The notes under the pieces were generated by a model, which ran no database searches, was not told where the DNA came from, and saw only the letters and a list, made by a program, of their open reading frames with translations. 33,730 nt of DNA from Desulfuromonadaceae bacterium (GTDB taxonomy: Bacteria; Desulfobacterota; Desulfuromonadia; Desulfuromonadales; Geopsychrobacteraceae): assembly GCA_030595055.1 (NCBI GenBank), contig JAUVEB010000004.1, positions 1-33,730 on the forward strand, read 5' to 3'. Positions 1 through 9,141 of this stretch are shown here, piece by piece; within the stretch, counting starts at the first letter, position 1, and every line of letters begins with the position of its first letter. A program made the translations under genes and the position numbers.

Positions 1-297
1 TTTCCCCGGGTAGGGTGCGGAAAAAGCCACACACTGTTTTCCTGCTCCCTGATTGGTGAAATGTGTCATAAAGATCGATTCACCCGTCAGGACCCTTTTA
101 CCGACACCAAGGAGTTTACCGAAGATCCCCTGTTCCGGTTCTGACCCATCGCCCATCCTGGCCTCGAAATTGATCCCTTCCTCCATATAGGTCATCGCCC
201 CGGCTTCAGCGATAACCGCTTCCAGAGGGTCGAGTTCAACTTCAACCAACTGCATATCGCCGCCGATAATTTGGTAGTCGACTTTATGACACTTCAT
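1..297 (-). CDS. AIM24/TIGR00266-like family protein (C-terminus truncated by window edge)
   Basis: Manual minus-strand translation from ATG at 297: [51 protein letters not shown]...; RBS-like GGAGG upstream; runs off the window edge. Confidence 0.75.
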   Translation of the reverse strand, partial: MKCHKVDYQIIGGDMQLVEVELDPLEAVIAEAGAMTYMEEGINFEARMGDGSEPEQGIFGKLLGVGKRVLTGESIFMTHFTNQGAGKQCVAFSAPYPGK

Positions 298-342
298 TTA
301 TTGACCTCCGCAGCCAAAGATTAAATATACCGTCACAGCATA

Positions 343-1008
343 TCAAGATTCCAGGGTATACGCGAATGCCGCGGTGAAATGTTGAATAAATTTCTTTTTC
401 AACTCTGACAAATCGACTTTTGCACCAATTTCCCGACTCACGGAAGTGACAATTTCATTTGGCCGGCCGCAGGGAACGATCATGTCAAAAGTTATTAGAT
501 CATTATTGACATTCAAAGCAATCCCGTGTGAGGACACCCATTTTTTCAGGGCAATTCCAAAACTGCAGATTTTCCGACCATCGACCCAGACTCCCGGTTC
601 TCCCTCTTTAAGCTGCCCCTGCAGACCGTAGTCAGCAAGCAGTTCAACGATCACCTGCAGAAATGTTCGAGAGAACCAGCGAAGATCTTTTCGCTGCAAC
701 TGAATGATGGGATAAGCAACCAACTGTCCGGGTTCGTGAGCTGTTGCCAGACCTCCTCGATTGATCTGCTGCAACGCGACACCGCCGGCAACAAAATCTT
801 TTTCCGGTAATCGCAAATCGGCTTCGGAACCTCGTCGACCAAGAGTGACCACGGCCGGATGTTCAACAATGACCAGAGTATCAACACCATGCCCCTGAAG
901 ATGTTGTTCAACCATCTGCGCCTGACGAGCGAAGGCAGTCGCATAATCCAATCGATTCCAGTCCTCAATCTGCAGAGGGGTTACAACGTGATCAATTGAA
1001 CGCGGCAA
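343..1008 (-). CDS. lipB: Octanoyltransferase (lipoyl(octanoyl) transferase)
   Basis: ORF with NRGGLATAHEPGQLVAYPIIQL and GRKICSFGIALKKWVSSHGIALNVNNDL motifs typical of LipB; TTG start. Confidence 0.93.
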   Translation of the reverse strand: MPRSIDHVVTPLQIEDWNRLDYATAFARQAQMVEQHLQGHGVDTLVIVEHPAVVTLGRRGSEADLRLPEKDFVAGGVALQQINRGGLATAHEPGQLVAYPIIQLQRKDLRWFSRTFLQVIVELLADYGLQGQLKEGEPGVWVDGRKICSFGIALKKWVSSHGIALNVNNDLITFDMIVPCGRPNEIVTSVSREIGAKVDLSELKKKFIQHFTAAFAYTLES

Positions 1009-1038
1009 CAGTCAGTCCTTTCCTGCGTAAAAACAGAA

Positions 1039-1067
1039 CAGGGAGTTACGTATAACGCAACTCCCTG
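1039..1067 (-). terminator. Intrinsic terminator-like hairpin downstream of tRNA-Val(CAC)
   Basis: CAGGGAGTT...AACTCCCTG inverted repeat followed on the minus strand by TTCTGTTTTT. Confidence 0.75.
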
Positions 1068-1075
1068 AAAATAAT

Positions 1076-1150
1076 TGGTGGGCGGTCGGGGGATCGAACC
1101 CCGGACCCTTCGCGTGTGAGGCGAATGCTCTCCCGCTGAGCTAACCGCCC
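1076..1150 (-). tRNA. tRNA-Val (anticodon CAC), CCA encoded
   Basis: Minus strand GGGCGGTTAGCTCAGCGGGAGAGCATTCGCCTCACACGCGAAGGGTCCGGGGTTCGATCCCCCGACCGCCCACCA folds as a cloverleaf; anticodon loop CTCACAC. Confidence 0.95.
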
Positions 1151-1162
1151 TGATGGAACAAA

Positions 1163-1191
1163 TTTATAACAATATGGATTCCGACTGTCAA
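1163..1191 (-). promoter_or_regulatory. Sigma70-type promoter for tRNA-Val(CAC)
   Basis: TTGACA-N17-TATAAA on the minus strand immediately upstream of the tRNA. Confidence 0.8.
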
Positions 1192-1219
1192 TATGAGATT
1201 CACTCACCTCTTGCCAAGC

Positions 1220-1771
1220 TCACCGCGAAGCGGGATTTACCGGTAAATAAATATCTCTGGCTCTGCGATAGCCGGCTTCGGTGACCAGAGCCTTATCCAG
1301 AATGGCCTCAATCGCCTGCGTCTTTTTATCAGCAACCCGTTCAGATAAATTGACTAACGCATCGGCATCCCAGAGGATTCTGAATTCTGCTGAATCAACG
1401 CCCGCTGAAGTGTGGTGCCGACCGACAAGCTCACAAACCTTATCGATCAAACCTTCTTCAGCACCGACATCCGCAAGTAATATTCTGGCAACTGGCGGCC
1501 CCTCCTGCTCCTGGAGTTTACCGCTGCACTGTCCAAATTTTCGCTCTGCTTCAGGAATTCCGATGTCGTGCAGGTAGGTTGCCGTGAGGGTGACAACCGG
1601 GTCAGCATCGATATATTGCAAAAGGTCGGCGGCATGGTCCGTCACCTCTTGTGCATGAATGATCCGACGCACATCAGAACCGAAATACCTTTCCATCTGC
1701 AGCCTGACCCGCTCCAGAAAGCGCAGTTGTTTTTCTGACAAACGATTTAAGATCAACCTTTCCTGAAGCAT
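1220..1771 (-). CDS. HD-domain phosphohydrolase-like protein
   Basis: IIHAQEVTDHAADLL...YLHDIGIPEAE...ILWDADALVNL HD-domain motifs; likely start ATG at 1771 (MLQERLILNRL), inside the longer ORF. Confidence 0.8.
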   Translation of the reverse strand: MLQERLILNRLSEKQLRFLERVRLQMERYFGSDVRRIIHAQEVTDHAADLLQYIDADPVVTLTATYLHDIGIPEAERKFGQCSGKLQEQEGPPVARILLADVGAEEGLIDKVCELVGRHHTSAGVDSAEFRILWDADALVNLSERVADKKTQAIEAILDKALVTEAGYRRARDIYLPVNPASR

Positions 1772-1785
1772 GATTCCGACTCCAT

Positions 1786-2199
1786 TCAGTTGAGAATGAA
1801 CACCTTGGCCTGAGCTTCGGCATAAAGAGAACCGGCAATTTTCAATTGAGCACTCGCCTGCCAAACTTTCCGGTGACTTTCGGTTAACACTCCTGAAATC
1901 TCGACCAGAGCCCCAACCGGGACCGGTTTACGATAACGAAGTTGCAACTCCGCTGTCACACAGCGTTCAGCTTTACACCGACAGGCATAGATACAGGCTT
2001 CATCGAGTAACGCAGCGATGATGCCTCCATGGACCACATCCTGCCAACCTTGATAGTCAGCCGATAACTGCAGCGTCGCGTGGCTACTGCAGGCCTCAGG
2101 ATTCGTTGTAAAGTTTACTTGCAAGCCGATGGGATTATCCTGACCACAAACAAAACAGGCCGAATCCTCAGTAACATTGAGTAATTTTTTTTCAATCAT
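1786..2199 (-). CDS. PaaI/hotdog-fold thioesterase family protein
   Basis: CFVCGQDNPIGLQVNF...GWQDVVHGGIIAALLDEACIYA hotdog thioesterase motif; start chosen at MIEKKLLNVTED. Confidence 0.8.
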   Translation of the reverse strand: MIEKKLLNVTEDSACFVCGQDNPIGLQVNFTTNPEACSSHATLQLSADYQGWQDVVHGGIIAALLDEACIYACRCKAERCVTAELQLRYRKPVPVGALVEISGVLTESHRKVWQASAQLKIAGSLYAEAQAKVFILN

Positions 2200-3535
2200 G
2201 AACAATGCGCCCGACAGCAAAGTATTCAAAACCCTCATCCCTGATATACGCCGGGTCATACTGATTACGACCGTCAAAAATAATCGCCTGTTTCATGGAG
2301 CGCCGCATTGCTGCCAGATCAGGATTCCGGAAAGGTTTCCACTCGGTCACCAGCAACATGGCGTCAACCGCCTGCAATGCTTCATATTGATTCGCTACGA
2401 GTTGCAAACGCCCGGAGGCAAACCAATCAGCGGGCAATTCATCCCTGGCGGTATCCATAGCCACTGGATCATAGGCAAAAACTCTGGCTCCGGCAGCAAG
2501 CAGATCGGCCAGTAGGGTTTTTGCCGGCGCTTCACGCATATCGTCAGTTCCAGGCTTGAATGACAATCCCCAGATTCCGAATGACAAACCGGAGAGATCG
2601 TGACCAAAGCGTTTGCTCACTTGGCGAGTGAACCATTTTTTTTGTTGTTGATTGCGCTGCTCAACAGACAGCAGCAGTTCCGGCTTAAAATCGACCCCTT
2701 GCGCCATACGAATCAAGGCCTGGACATCTTTCGGGAAACAGGAGCCACCGTAACCACAACCGGGGTAAATAAAAGAAAAGCCGATCCGTGAATCGGAACC
2801 GATCCCGCGGCGCACATTTTCCACATCAACACCCATCAGTTCACAGAGGCCGGCAATTTCATTAATAAAAGAGATTTTTGTCGCCAGCATTGAATTGGCA
2901 GCGTACTTGATCATCTCGGCATCACGAATACCCATAAACAGGGCTCGTTCATGATTCCGGTTAAAAGGCGCATAAAGCTGCCGCATCAATTCGCAGGCCT
3001 TTTCACTGTCACTGCCGATGATGATCCGGTCCGGCTTCATGAAATCTTCGATCGCCGCACCTTCCTTCAAAAATTCCGGATTACTGACAACATCGAAAGG
3101 AATCTGCACACCACGTCTTGCCAATTCCTCGGTAACTGTTGCTCGCACCAGATCCGCCGTTCCCACCGGCACTGTTGACTTATTGACGATCAGGGTATAT
3201 TCGGTCATCAGTCTGCCGACATCTCGCGCGACGGCTTGAACATATTTAAGATCCGCAGAACCATCTTCACCGGGCGGGGTACCGACAGCAATGAAATAGA
3301 TCTGTGTATCAGCCATCGCGTCAGCCAGAGAGGTCGTAAATATCAGTCGCCCTTCCGCGTGGTTTCGCAAAACCATTGCTTCCAGTCCGGGTTCATAAAT
3401 CGGCAACTGTCCCTGTTTAAGCCCGGAAATTTTCTTCTCATCAACATCCACGCAGTAAACACGATTCCCCATTTCGGCAAAGCAGGCCCCACTGACCAAC
3501 CCCACATAACCCGTGCCGACTATCGTTAGATTCAT
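2192..3535 (-). CDS. ugd: UDP-glucose 6-dehydrogenase (nucleotide-sugar dehydrogenase)
   Basis: MNLTIVGTGYVGLVSGACFAEMG Rossmann start; FIYPGCGYGGSCFPKDVQAL catalytic Cys motif; GLSFKPGTDDMREAPA. Confidence 0.93.
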   Translation of the reverse strand: MNLTIVGTGYVGLVSGACFAEMGNRVYCVDVDEKKISGLKQGQLPIYEPGLEAMVLRNHAEGRLIFTTSLADAMADTQIYFIAVGTPPGEDGSADLKYVQAVARDVGRLMTEYTLIVNKSTVPVGTADLVRATVTEELARRGVQIPFDVVSNPEFLKEGAAIEDFMKPDRIIIGSDSEKACELMRQLYAPFNRNHERALFMGIRDAEMIKYAANSMLATKISFINEIAGLCELMGVDVENVRRGIGSDSRIGFSFIYPGCGYGGSCFPKDVQALIRMAQGVDFKPELLLSVEQRNQQQKKWFTRQVSKRFGHDLSGLSFGIWGLSFKPGTDDMREAPAKTLLADLLAAGARVFAYDPVAMDTARDELPADWFASGRLQLVANQYEALQAVDAMLLVTEWKPFRNPDLAAMRRSMKQAIIFDGRNQYDPAYIRDEGFEYFAVGRIVHD

Positions 3536-3570
3536 CCCACACTCCAAAATCGCTTTATTGAGGACAGGTT

Positions 3571-3604
3571 AAAATAAAAATGGGCTACAGATTCGTAACC
3601 CATT
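3571..3604 (-). terminator. Intrinsic terminator-like hairpin downstream of tRNA-Arg
   Basis: AATGGGttacg...CCCATT hairpin followed on the minus strand by TTTTATTTT. Confidence 0.7.
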
Positions 3605-3616
3605 CAAGTTCAGTTC

Positions 3617-3693
3617 TGGCGACCCCGAGAGGATTCGAACCTCTGACCATCACCTTAGGAGGGTGCCGCTCTATCCAGCTGAGCTACGGGGCC
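3617..3693 (-). tRNA. tRNA-Arg (anticodon CCT), CCA encoded
   Basis: Minus strand GGCCCCGTAGCTCAGCTGGATAGAGCGGCACCCTCCTAAGGTGATGGTCAGAGGTTCGAATCCTCTCGGGGTCGCCA; anticodon loop CTCCTAA. Confidence 0.95.
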
Positions 3694-3702
3694 GCTCGGA
3701 CG

Positions 3703-3731
3703 CTTATACCCCAGCAGCAGAGTTTTTTCAA
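3703..3731 (-). promoter_or_regulatory. Sigma70-type promoter for tRNA-Arg
   Basis: TTGAAA-N17-TATAAG on the minus strand just upstream of the tRNA. Confidence 0.7.
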
Positions 3732-3755
3732 GCCAAGTCGGCCGACCGGAAAAAA

Positions 3756-4271
3756 TCAAAATTTCAGCAGGCTGTAAACCTTGCCCTCCGGGAGTTTGCT
3801 CCGACCGTTGAGAAATTCTAGTTCCGCCATAAATGCACATTCATAAACCACCGCATCGAACTGCTCGACAAGTTCAACAACAGCCGCCATGGTGCCACCT
3901 GTTGCCAGCAGATCATCGGCAACAATCACCCGATCACCGGGTTTAAAAGCATCTGCGTGGATTTCCAGGGTATCCGAACCATATTCCAGTTCGTAACTGA
4001 TACTCCGCGTTTTATAGGGCAGTTTGCCCGGCTTACGAACCAAGGTGATTCCCGTCCCGAGCTTGTAAGCAAGCGCCGAACCGAGAATAAAACCACGTGC
4101 CTCAATTCCGACAATCTGATCGATCCTTTCCCCGATATAACGATGTGCCAGCAAATCGACCATCCGATGAAAACTTTTCGCATCCGCCAAGAGGGTGGTA
4201 ATATCTTTGAAAACAATACCTTTTTTCGGAAAATCCGGGACATCCCTGATAATCTTTTTCAATTGGTCCAT
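3756..4271 (-). CDS. apt: Adenine phosphoribosyltransferase
   Basis: [43 protein letters not shown]-binding motif. Confidence 0.95.
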   Translation of the reverse strand: MDQLKKIIRDVPDFPKKGIVFKDITTLLADAKSFHRMVDLLAHRYIGERIDQIVGIEARGFILGSALAYKLGTGITLVRKPGKLPYKTRSISYELEYGSDTLEIHADAFKPGDRVIVADDLLATGGTMAAVVELVEQFDAVVYECAFMAELEFLNGRSKLPEGKVYSLLKF

Positions 4272-4296
4272 TTCAAACTCCTTCTGACATGCCAGT

Positions 4297-4444
4297 GGTC
4301 CGTGCGGTTAATCGTGACGCGTAATTCTGAGACATTTTGATTGCTGTCAAGACGTGCCGATGAAGCCTGCGTTAAGCCAAAGAGGTGCAACGCAGAAGCG
4401 GGGAAAAGGGCCGGAATTAAAGGATAGGATTAGCCGCACGGGCC
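4297..4444 (+). repeat. Dispersed intergenic inverted-repeat element, copy 1 (MITE-, REPIN- or structured-RNA-like)
   Basis: Ends GGTCCGTGCGGTTAATC (4297-4313) and GATTAGCCGCACGGGCC (4428-4444) are complementary over 17 bp with two G.T positions; shares blocks AATTCTGAGACATTTTG, GCGTTAAG.CAA, GAAAAGGGCC.GAAT and AGGATTAGCCGCACGG with copy 2 at 23669-23825. Confidence 0.85.
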
Positions 4445-4445
4445 G

Positions 4446-5429
4446 TTAATCTTCTGTGTTGTCATCTGTCATTCGCTCTTCAAGTGTTTTACGTAACTTG
4501 GCAAGACTTTTCGCTTCAATCTGCCGGATTCTTTCCCGGGTCACGCCGAATTTCCGCCCAATGGTATCGAGAGTTTGCGGTTCACGGTCATTCAAGCCAA
4601 AACGCAACGAGAGAATTTCCTGTTCATTTTCAGAGAGTTCTTCCATCCACTCAAGCACGTGGGAGAAACGATCCAGATCCTCAATCACGCGACCCGGATC
4701 AAGCAGGTTTTTGTCCTCTATGGTATCGATAAGACTATAATCGCTATTGTCCCCCATCGGATGTTCGATGGAATAGGTTTTTTTCAGGAGAATCATCATC
4801 CGCCGCACATGAGCAACATCCGCGCCCATCGCTTCGGCAATCTCCTCAAACGAAGGGTCGCGCTTCAGGCGCTGAACCAGCTCGCGGCTGATCTTTATCA
4901 GCTTATTGATATCGTCCGCAACATGAACAGGAAGACGAATCGTCCGGCTCTGATTGACCAGGGCCCGCTCGATCGATTGCCGAACCCACCAGGTGGCGTA
5001 AGTTGAAAAGCGGCACCCCTTGCTGACCTTAAATTTCTCGACCGCCTTGATCAAACCCATATTCCCTTCTTCGATCAGGTCAAGAAAAGGCAGGCCACGA
5101 TTCATATAGCGTTTGGCAATTTTAACCACAAGGCGTAGATTCGATTCAATCATACGCGCCCGGGCCGCTTCGTCCCCTTGGGCAATCAAACCGGCCAGTT
5201 CCCGCTCACCTGCGGCTGTCAGCAGGGTGCTTTTCTGTATTTCCTTTAAGTACAGCTTGATGGCATCGGCAGCGACATAACCATCATCCGGATGGACAGT
5301 CTTTTCAGCAACAACCTTTTTATTATCTTTGGCATTTTCTGCCGGCTCGACTTTCCTGAATCCAGCCGGCTTCTGTTCACTGCCTGCCTGCTCACGACTG
5401 CGCTCAAACTCAGACAACATTTCATCCAC
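4446..5429 (-). CDS. rpoS: RNA polymerase sigma factor RpoS (group 2 sigma70)
   Basis: Sigma70 regions 1.2-4: [99 protein letters not shown]; located downstream of nlpD. Confidence 0.93.
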   Translation of the reverse strand: MDEMLSEFERSREQAGSEQKPAGFRKVEPAENAKDNKKVVAEKTVHPDDGYVAADAIKLYLKEIQKSTLLTAAGERELAGLIAQGDEAARARMIESNLRLVVKIAKRYMNRGLPFLDLIEEGNMGLIKAVEKFKVSKGCRFSTYATWWVRQSIERALVNQSRTIRLPVHVADDINKLIKISRELVQRLKRDPSFEEIAEAMGADVAHVRRMMILLKKTYSIEHPMGDNSDYSLIDTIEDKNLLDPGRVIEDLDRFSHVLEWMEELSENEQEILSLRFGLNDREPQTLDTIGRKFGVTRERIRQIEAKSLAKLRKTLEERMTDDNTED

Positions 5430-5491
5430 AACAGCCTCCCCAAGAAGATATCATTAAAATTCCAGATCACAGTCTAGGTGACGTCAAGAAA

Positions 5492-6334
5492 CTATGGCAA
5501 GTACAAAATCGGATTGACCGCAACCTTTCCTTTGCGAACCTCAAAGTGCAGGCGCGGAGCCCCCCCGGCGGGAGGTGTCCCGGAAAGAGCAATCTTCTCC
5601 CCCTTGCTGACAAAATCCCCAAGGCGAACATAAAGTCGTTGATTAAATCCATAAACCGTAAACAGATCATTTTCGTGCTGCAGAATAATCAGCTGACCGT
5701 ACCCCTGGACACCATCCCCACCATAGATCACCTTACCGGCCTCGGCTGCAGTCACTGCAGTTCCGCTACGAACAGCGATCTCAATGCCCCTTCCTCCTCC
5801 CGCCTTTGCCACGGTACTGAAAGAGTGGACGATTTTGCCACGTAACGGCCACTGAAGCTTTTTGACCGTTGTGGCTTTAGCCGGGCGCTGTTGTACGGGC
5901 ATTTTTTTGCGTGGAGAAGGCGGCGATTTTATCGTTGATTTCTTACTTGAAAGCGCTTTTTTCGGCACACGGGACGGAGCGACTGCTTTAGCCGCCGGTG
6001 CTGATTTCACAATGGGGACATAACGAACCCGATCGGCTCCTGGAATATAAAGTCGGGTACCGGCTCGCAATCGAGTCGGATCGGAAATATGATTCACCCT
6101 GGCAATCGTTGTTTCAGCAACACCATAGCTGAGACCGATTCGGTACAATGTCTGCCCCGGTTTCACGGTATGATAAATTCCACCGCCACAGGAACAGAGC
6201 AACAGCAGAACAACAAAAACAGCCGGTAGATATCGACAAACGATTTTTCTCGTCTGCGGATCTATAACCAAAACTGTTTTATCCTGACAGCCCATCCAGC
6301 CACACCTGTAACTTCCGGGAGACCATCTCATCAA
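5492..6334 (-). CDS. nlpD: LysM / M23-family peptidase lipoprotein (NlpD-like)
   Basis: Hydrophobic segment with lipobox VLLLLCSCGG; LysM YHTVKPGQTLYRIGLSYGV; degenerate M23 domain GRGIEIAVRSGTAVTAAEAGKVIYGG; exact start uncertain. Confidence 0.85.
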   Translation of the reverse strand: MMRWSPGSYRCGWMGCQDKTVLVIDPQTRKIVCRYLPAVFVVLLLLCSCGGGIYHTVKPGQTLYRIGLSYGVAETTIARVNHISDPTRLRAGTRLYIPGADRVRYVPIVKSAPAAKAVAPSRVPKKALSSKKSTIKSPPSPRKKMPVQQRPAKATTVKKLQWPLRGKIVHSFSTVAKAGGGRGIEIAVRSGTAVTAAEAGKVIYGGDGVQGYGQLIILQHENDLFTVYGFNQRLYVRLGDFVSKGEKIALSGTPPAGGAPRLHFEVRKGKVAVNPILYLP

Positions 6335-6356
6335 CAGTCTCCTGGAGAATGATATA

Positions 6357-6950
6357 TCAGCGCAAGTATTGAACGAGGATTAAAACACCAATCAACAAAA
6401 TCAAAAACAAAATCGTCAATAAATTAAAATATTTTTCGATCAGAACTCTGGCAGGGCGACCAAGATAATAAAACATCGCAGCGACCAGAAAAAAACGTAA
6501 TCCGCGACTGATCAGTGAGGCGGCTGCAAAAATCGGAAAATTGATCTGAAATGCCCCTGAAGCAATTGTGAAAATTTTATAGGGGATCGGAGTGAATCCG
6601 GCAGCAAACACCGTCCAGAAGTCGTACTGGTCAAAAAGTGCCTTAACCTGGTCAAACCCTTCTGCTGTAAACCCTGGGATATATTGATAAAAGACCATGC
6701 TGACACGATCCCACAAGCCCCAGCCGATAAGGTAACCGAGCATCCCGCCGGCGACCGACCCCAAGGTGGCAACCAGAGCAAAACGGTAGGATCTGGCCGG
6801 TATCGCCAGACACAGGGCGAGCAACAAAACATCAGGCGGAACGGGGAAAAAACTGGCCTCGGCAAAAGCCAAAACGCCAAGAGCCGGTATACCGTAAGGG
6901 GTATTGGCCCAAGAAAGAACCCAGTCATATAAACGACGAACGGCTTTCAT
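6357..6950 (-). CDS. DedA/VTT-domain (YqaA-like) inner-membrane protein
   Basis: GIPALGVLAFAEASFFPVPPDVLLLALCL and AAGFTPIPYKIFTIASGAFQI motifs; start chosen at MKAVRRLYDW, beside the pcm stop codon. Confidence 0.85.
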   Translation of the reverse strand: MKAVRRLYDWVLSWANTPYGIPALGVLAFAEASFFPVPPDVLLLALCLAIPARSYRFALVATLGSVAGGMLGYLIGWGLWDRVSMVFYQYIPGFTAEGFDQVKALFDQYDFWTVFAAGFTPIPYKIFTIASGAFQINFPIFAAASLISRGLRFFLVAAMFYYLGRPARVLIEKYFNLLTILFLILLIGVLILVQYLR

Positions 6951-6951
6951 A

Positions 6952-7611
6952 TCAACCGGGGAAATCCGCTTTCCAAGCTTGCTCACCAATCAACGGAACG
7001 AAGCGGCAGCCCATCAACTGCTCACGCTTCAAGGACCCGTCCTCAAGCCGGGTCACACGCATCAATATCTGCTGATGACGGTCCCCGACCGGCAGGACCA
7101 ATCTCCCACCGGTTTCCAGCTGGGCAAGATATTCATTGGGGATATCGGGAGCTCCGGCAGCAACCAGAATCCCATCGAAGGGAGCCTGATCCTGCCAGCC
7201 GATTGTGCCGTCAGCAACCTTGATATTGACATTACTCAGACAAAGCTGATCGAGAACTTTTCTGGCACGACCGGCAAGCAGAGGGATTCGCTCAATGGAA
7301 TAAACCCGTTTCACCAGCAAAGAAAGGATCGCTGTCTGGTAGCCGGATCCGGTACCGATTTCAAGAATTCGCTCTCCTCCCCGTAACTCAAGAGCAGCAG
7401 TCATCGCGGCAACCATATACGGTTGTGAAATGGTCTGCTTTTCACCGATCGGCAAAGAAGCATCACTGTACGCATGACTCTGCAAGCCGGATTCAACAAA
7501 CAGGTGGCGCGGCACCTGCAGCATGGCATCAATGACGCGCGGATCTTCGACTTCACGGGCAATAATTTGTTGTTCCACCATGCGACGACGCGCAATTGAA
7601 TAATCCATCAA
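6952..7611 (-). CDS. pcm: Protein-L-isoaspartate O-methyltransferase
   Basis: [16 protein letters not shown] and [18 protein letters not shown] motifs; ATGA overlap with surE. Confidence 0.95.
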   Translation of the reverse strand: MMDYSIARRRMVEQQIIAREVEDPRVIDAMLQVPRHLFVESGLQSHAYSDASLPIGEKQTISQPYMVAAMTAALELRGGERILEIGTGSGYQTAILSLLVKRVYSIERIPLLAGRARKVLDQLCLSNVNIKVADGTIGWQDQAPFDGILVAAGAPDIPNEYLAQLETGGRLVLPVGDRHQQILMRVTRLEDGSLKREQLMGCRFVPLIGEQAWKADFPG

Positions 7612-8366
7612 TCACGACCTGAGAAAGAGGAGAGCGACCATTCACGCAAAGCGGCAAAAGCTGCATCATTGGTCAAATCGGTCCGCAGCGGTGTCACGGA
7701 AATCATCTTGTCGTTTATCGCATTGCAATCGCTGCCCGGCATATCTTCAAACCCGACCTCCCCTCCACCTATCCAGTAATAATGGCGTCCACGTGGGTCC
7801 TGGTTGACCGTAACGGCAGCTCCATACTGACGCTTACCCTGGCAAGTCAGTTGGACTCCGCAATAGCCCCCTGAAGGGACATTGATATTCAGGAAAGTCC
7901 TTTCCGGCAAACCATTTTTGAGGATTTTAGCGGCAATTCCTCGTGAGAATTCGGCTGCGGCATGGAGATCATCGGGAGTGAATTGCAAACTGTCGAGGGA
8001 AACAGCAAATGCCGGCAACCCCATCAGCGAAGCTTCCATCGCCGCACAGACGGTTCCGGAATAAGTGATATCATCCCCCAAATTACTGCCACGGTTTATT
8101 CCGGAGACAACCAGATCGGGGAGTTCCTGCAAAAGACCATGGATTCCCAGGTTGACACAATCGGTCGGAGTGCCGTCGACGGCGAAAACATCCGGCTTGA
8201 TCTCCTCAGCCCGTAGCGGATGCTCCAAGGTCAGGGCATGGGCGACAGCACTTCTATTGCGGTCCGGCGCCACGGTAACAACCCGGCCAAGGACGCATAA
8301 TGCCTCAGCTAAAGCCCTTATCCCAAGCGAGCGCACACCATCATCATTGGTAACCAGAATTAACAC
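7608..8366 (-). CDS. surE: 5'-nucleotidase SurE
   Basis: [57 protein letters not shown]. Confidence 0.96.
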   Translation of the reverse strand: MLILVTNDDGVRSLGIRALAEALCVLGRVVTVAPDRNRSAVAHALTLEHPLRAEEIKPDVFAVDGTPTDCVNLGIHGLLQELPDLVVSGINRGSNLGDDITYSGTVCAAMEASLMGLPAFAVSLDSLQFTPDDLHAAAEFSRGIAAKILKNGLPERTFLNINVPSGGYCGVQLTCQGKRQYGAAVTVNQDPRGRHYYWIGGGEVGFEDMPGSDCNAINDKMISVTPLRTDLTNDAAFAALREWSLSSFSGRD

Positions 8367-8374
8367 TGCAGACC

Positions 8375-8737
8375 TTATTCAGAGAGGGAATTTCCACGCA
8401 GGCGTTGTTGAATACGCAACAAATCAGTTTTGACCTTTTTGAGGACTTGCTCTGCTGTGGGCATGTCCGACTCACTGCGGTAGGAGACATTCATTTCAGA
8501 GGATATTTTTTTACGAGCCCCGGCAATAGTAAAGCCCTGCCGATAAAGAAGATCCTTTATCAACAGGGCTGTTTCAACATCTTTACGACGATAAAGCCGT
8601 TGATTCGCACGACTTTTTACCGGTTGTAAAACGGAAAACTCCGTCTCCCAATAACGCAGGACATGAGTTTTTACTTTCAGCAGAGCCGCAACCTCGCCGA
8701 TTTTGAAATAGAGCTTATCAGGTATTTCGACCGTCAT
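8375..8737 (-). CDS. MerR-family transcriptional regulator
   Basis: [56 protein letters not shown]. Confidence 0.9.
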   Translation of the reverse strand: MTVEIPDKLYFKIGEVAALLKVKTHVLRYWETEFSVLQPVKSRANQRLYRRKDVETALLIKDLLYRQGFTIAGARKKISSEMNVSYRSESDMPTAEQVLKKVKTDLLRIQQRLRGNSLSE

Positions 8738-8757
8738 TTAACTTAAAACACTTATTA

Positions 8758-9042
8758 TCAGGCGTCTTCGCCGTTGATTGCCGCTTTCAGAACCTGGCTC
8801 GGCTTAAATGTCAAAATTTTTCGCGCCGAGATTTCAATTTCATCCCCGGTCTGCGGATTACGACCGCGACGGGAAGCTTTTTCTTTGACGACAAAGTTAC
8901 CAAATCCGGCAATCTTGATCTTTTCACCCTCCTCCAGAGTCGATTTCATCAGGTCAAAAACCATCTCAACAATCGCAGCCGATTCTTTCTTAGAAAAACC
9001 AGTTGTCAGATAAATACTCTCAATAAGATCAGCTTTAGTCAT
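8758..9042 (-). CDS. ihfA: Integration host factor subunit alpha (HU/IHF family)
   Basis: MTKADLIESIYLTTGFSKKESA...IKIAGFGNFVVKEKASRRGRNPQTGDEIEISARKILTFKPSQVLK; downstream of pheT. Confidence 0.92.
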   Translation of the reverse strand: MTKADLIESIYLTTGFSKKESAAIVEMVFDLMKSTLEEGEKIKIAGFGNFVVKEKASRRGRNPQTGDEIEISARKILTFKPSQVLKAAINGEDA

Positions 9043-9141
9043 AATCCCTCCCGCACAGGCGCAATGAACGCCTCGTGGAATCTACTATCTATTTGATTTT
9101 TCAGGATTTATATCATAGCGACAATAAGTGCGCAACAGCAA

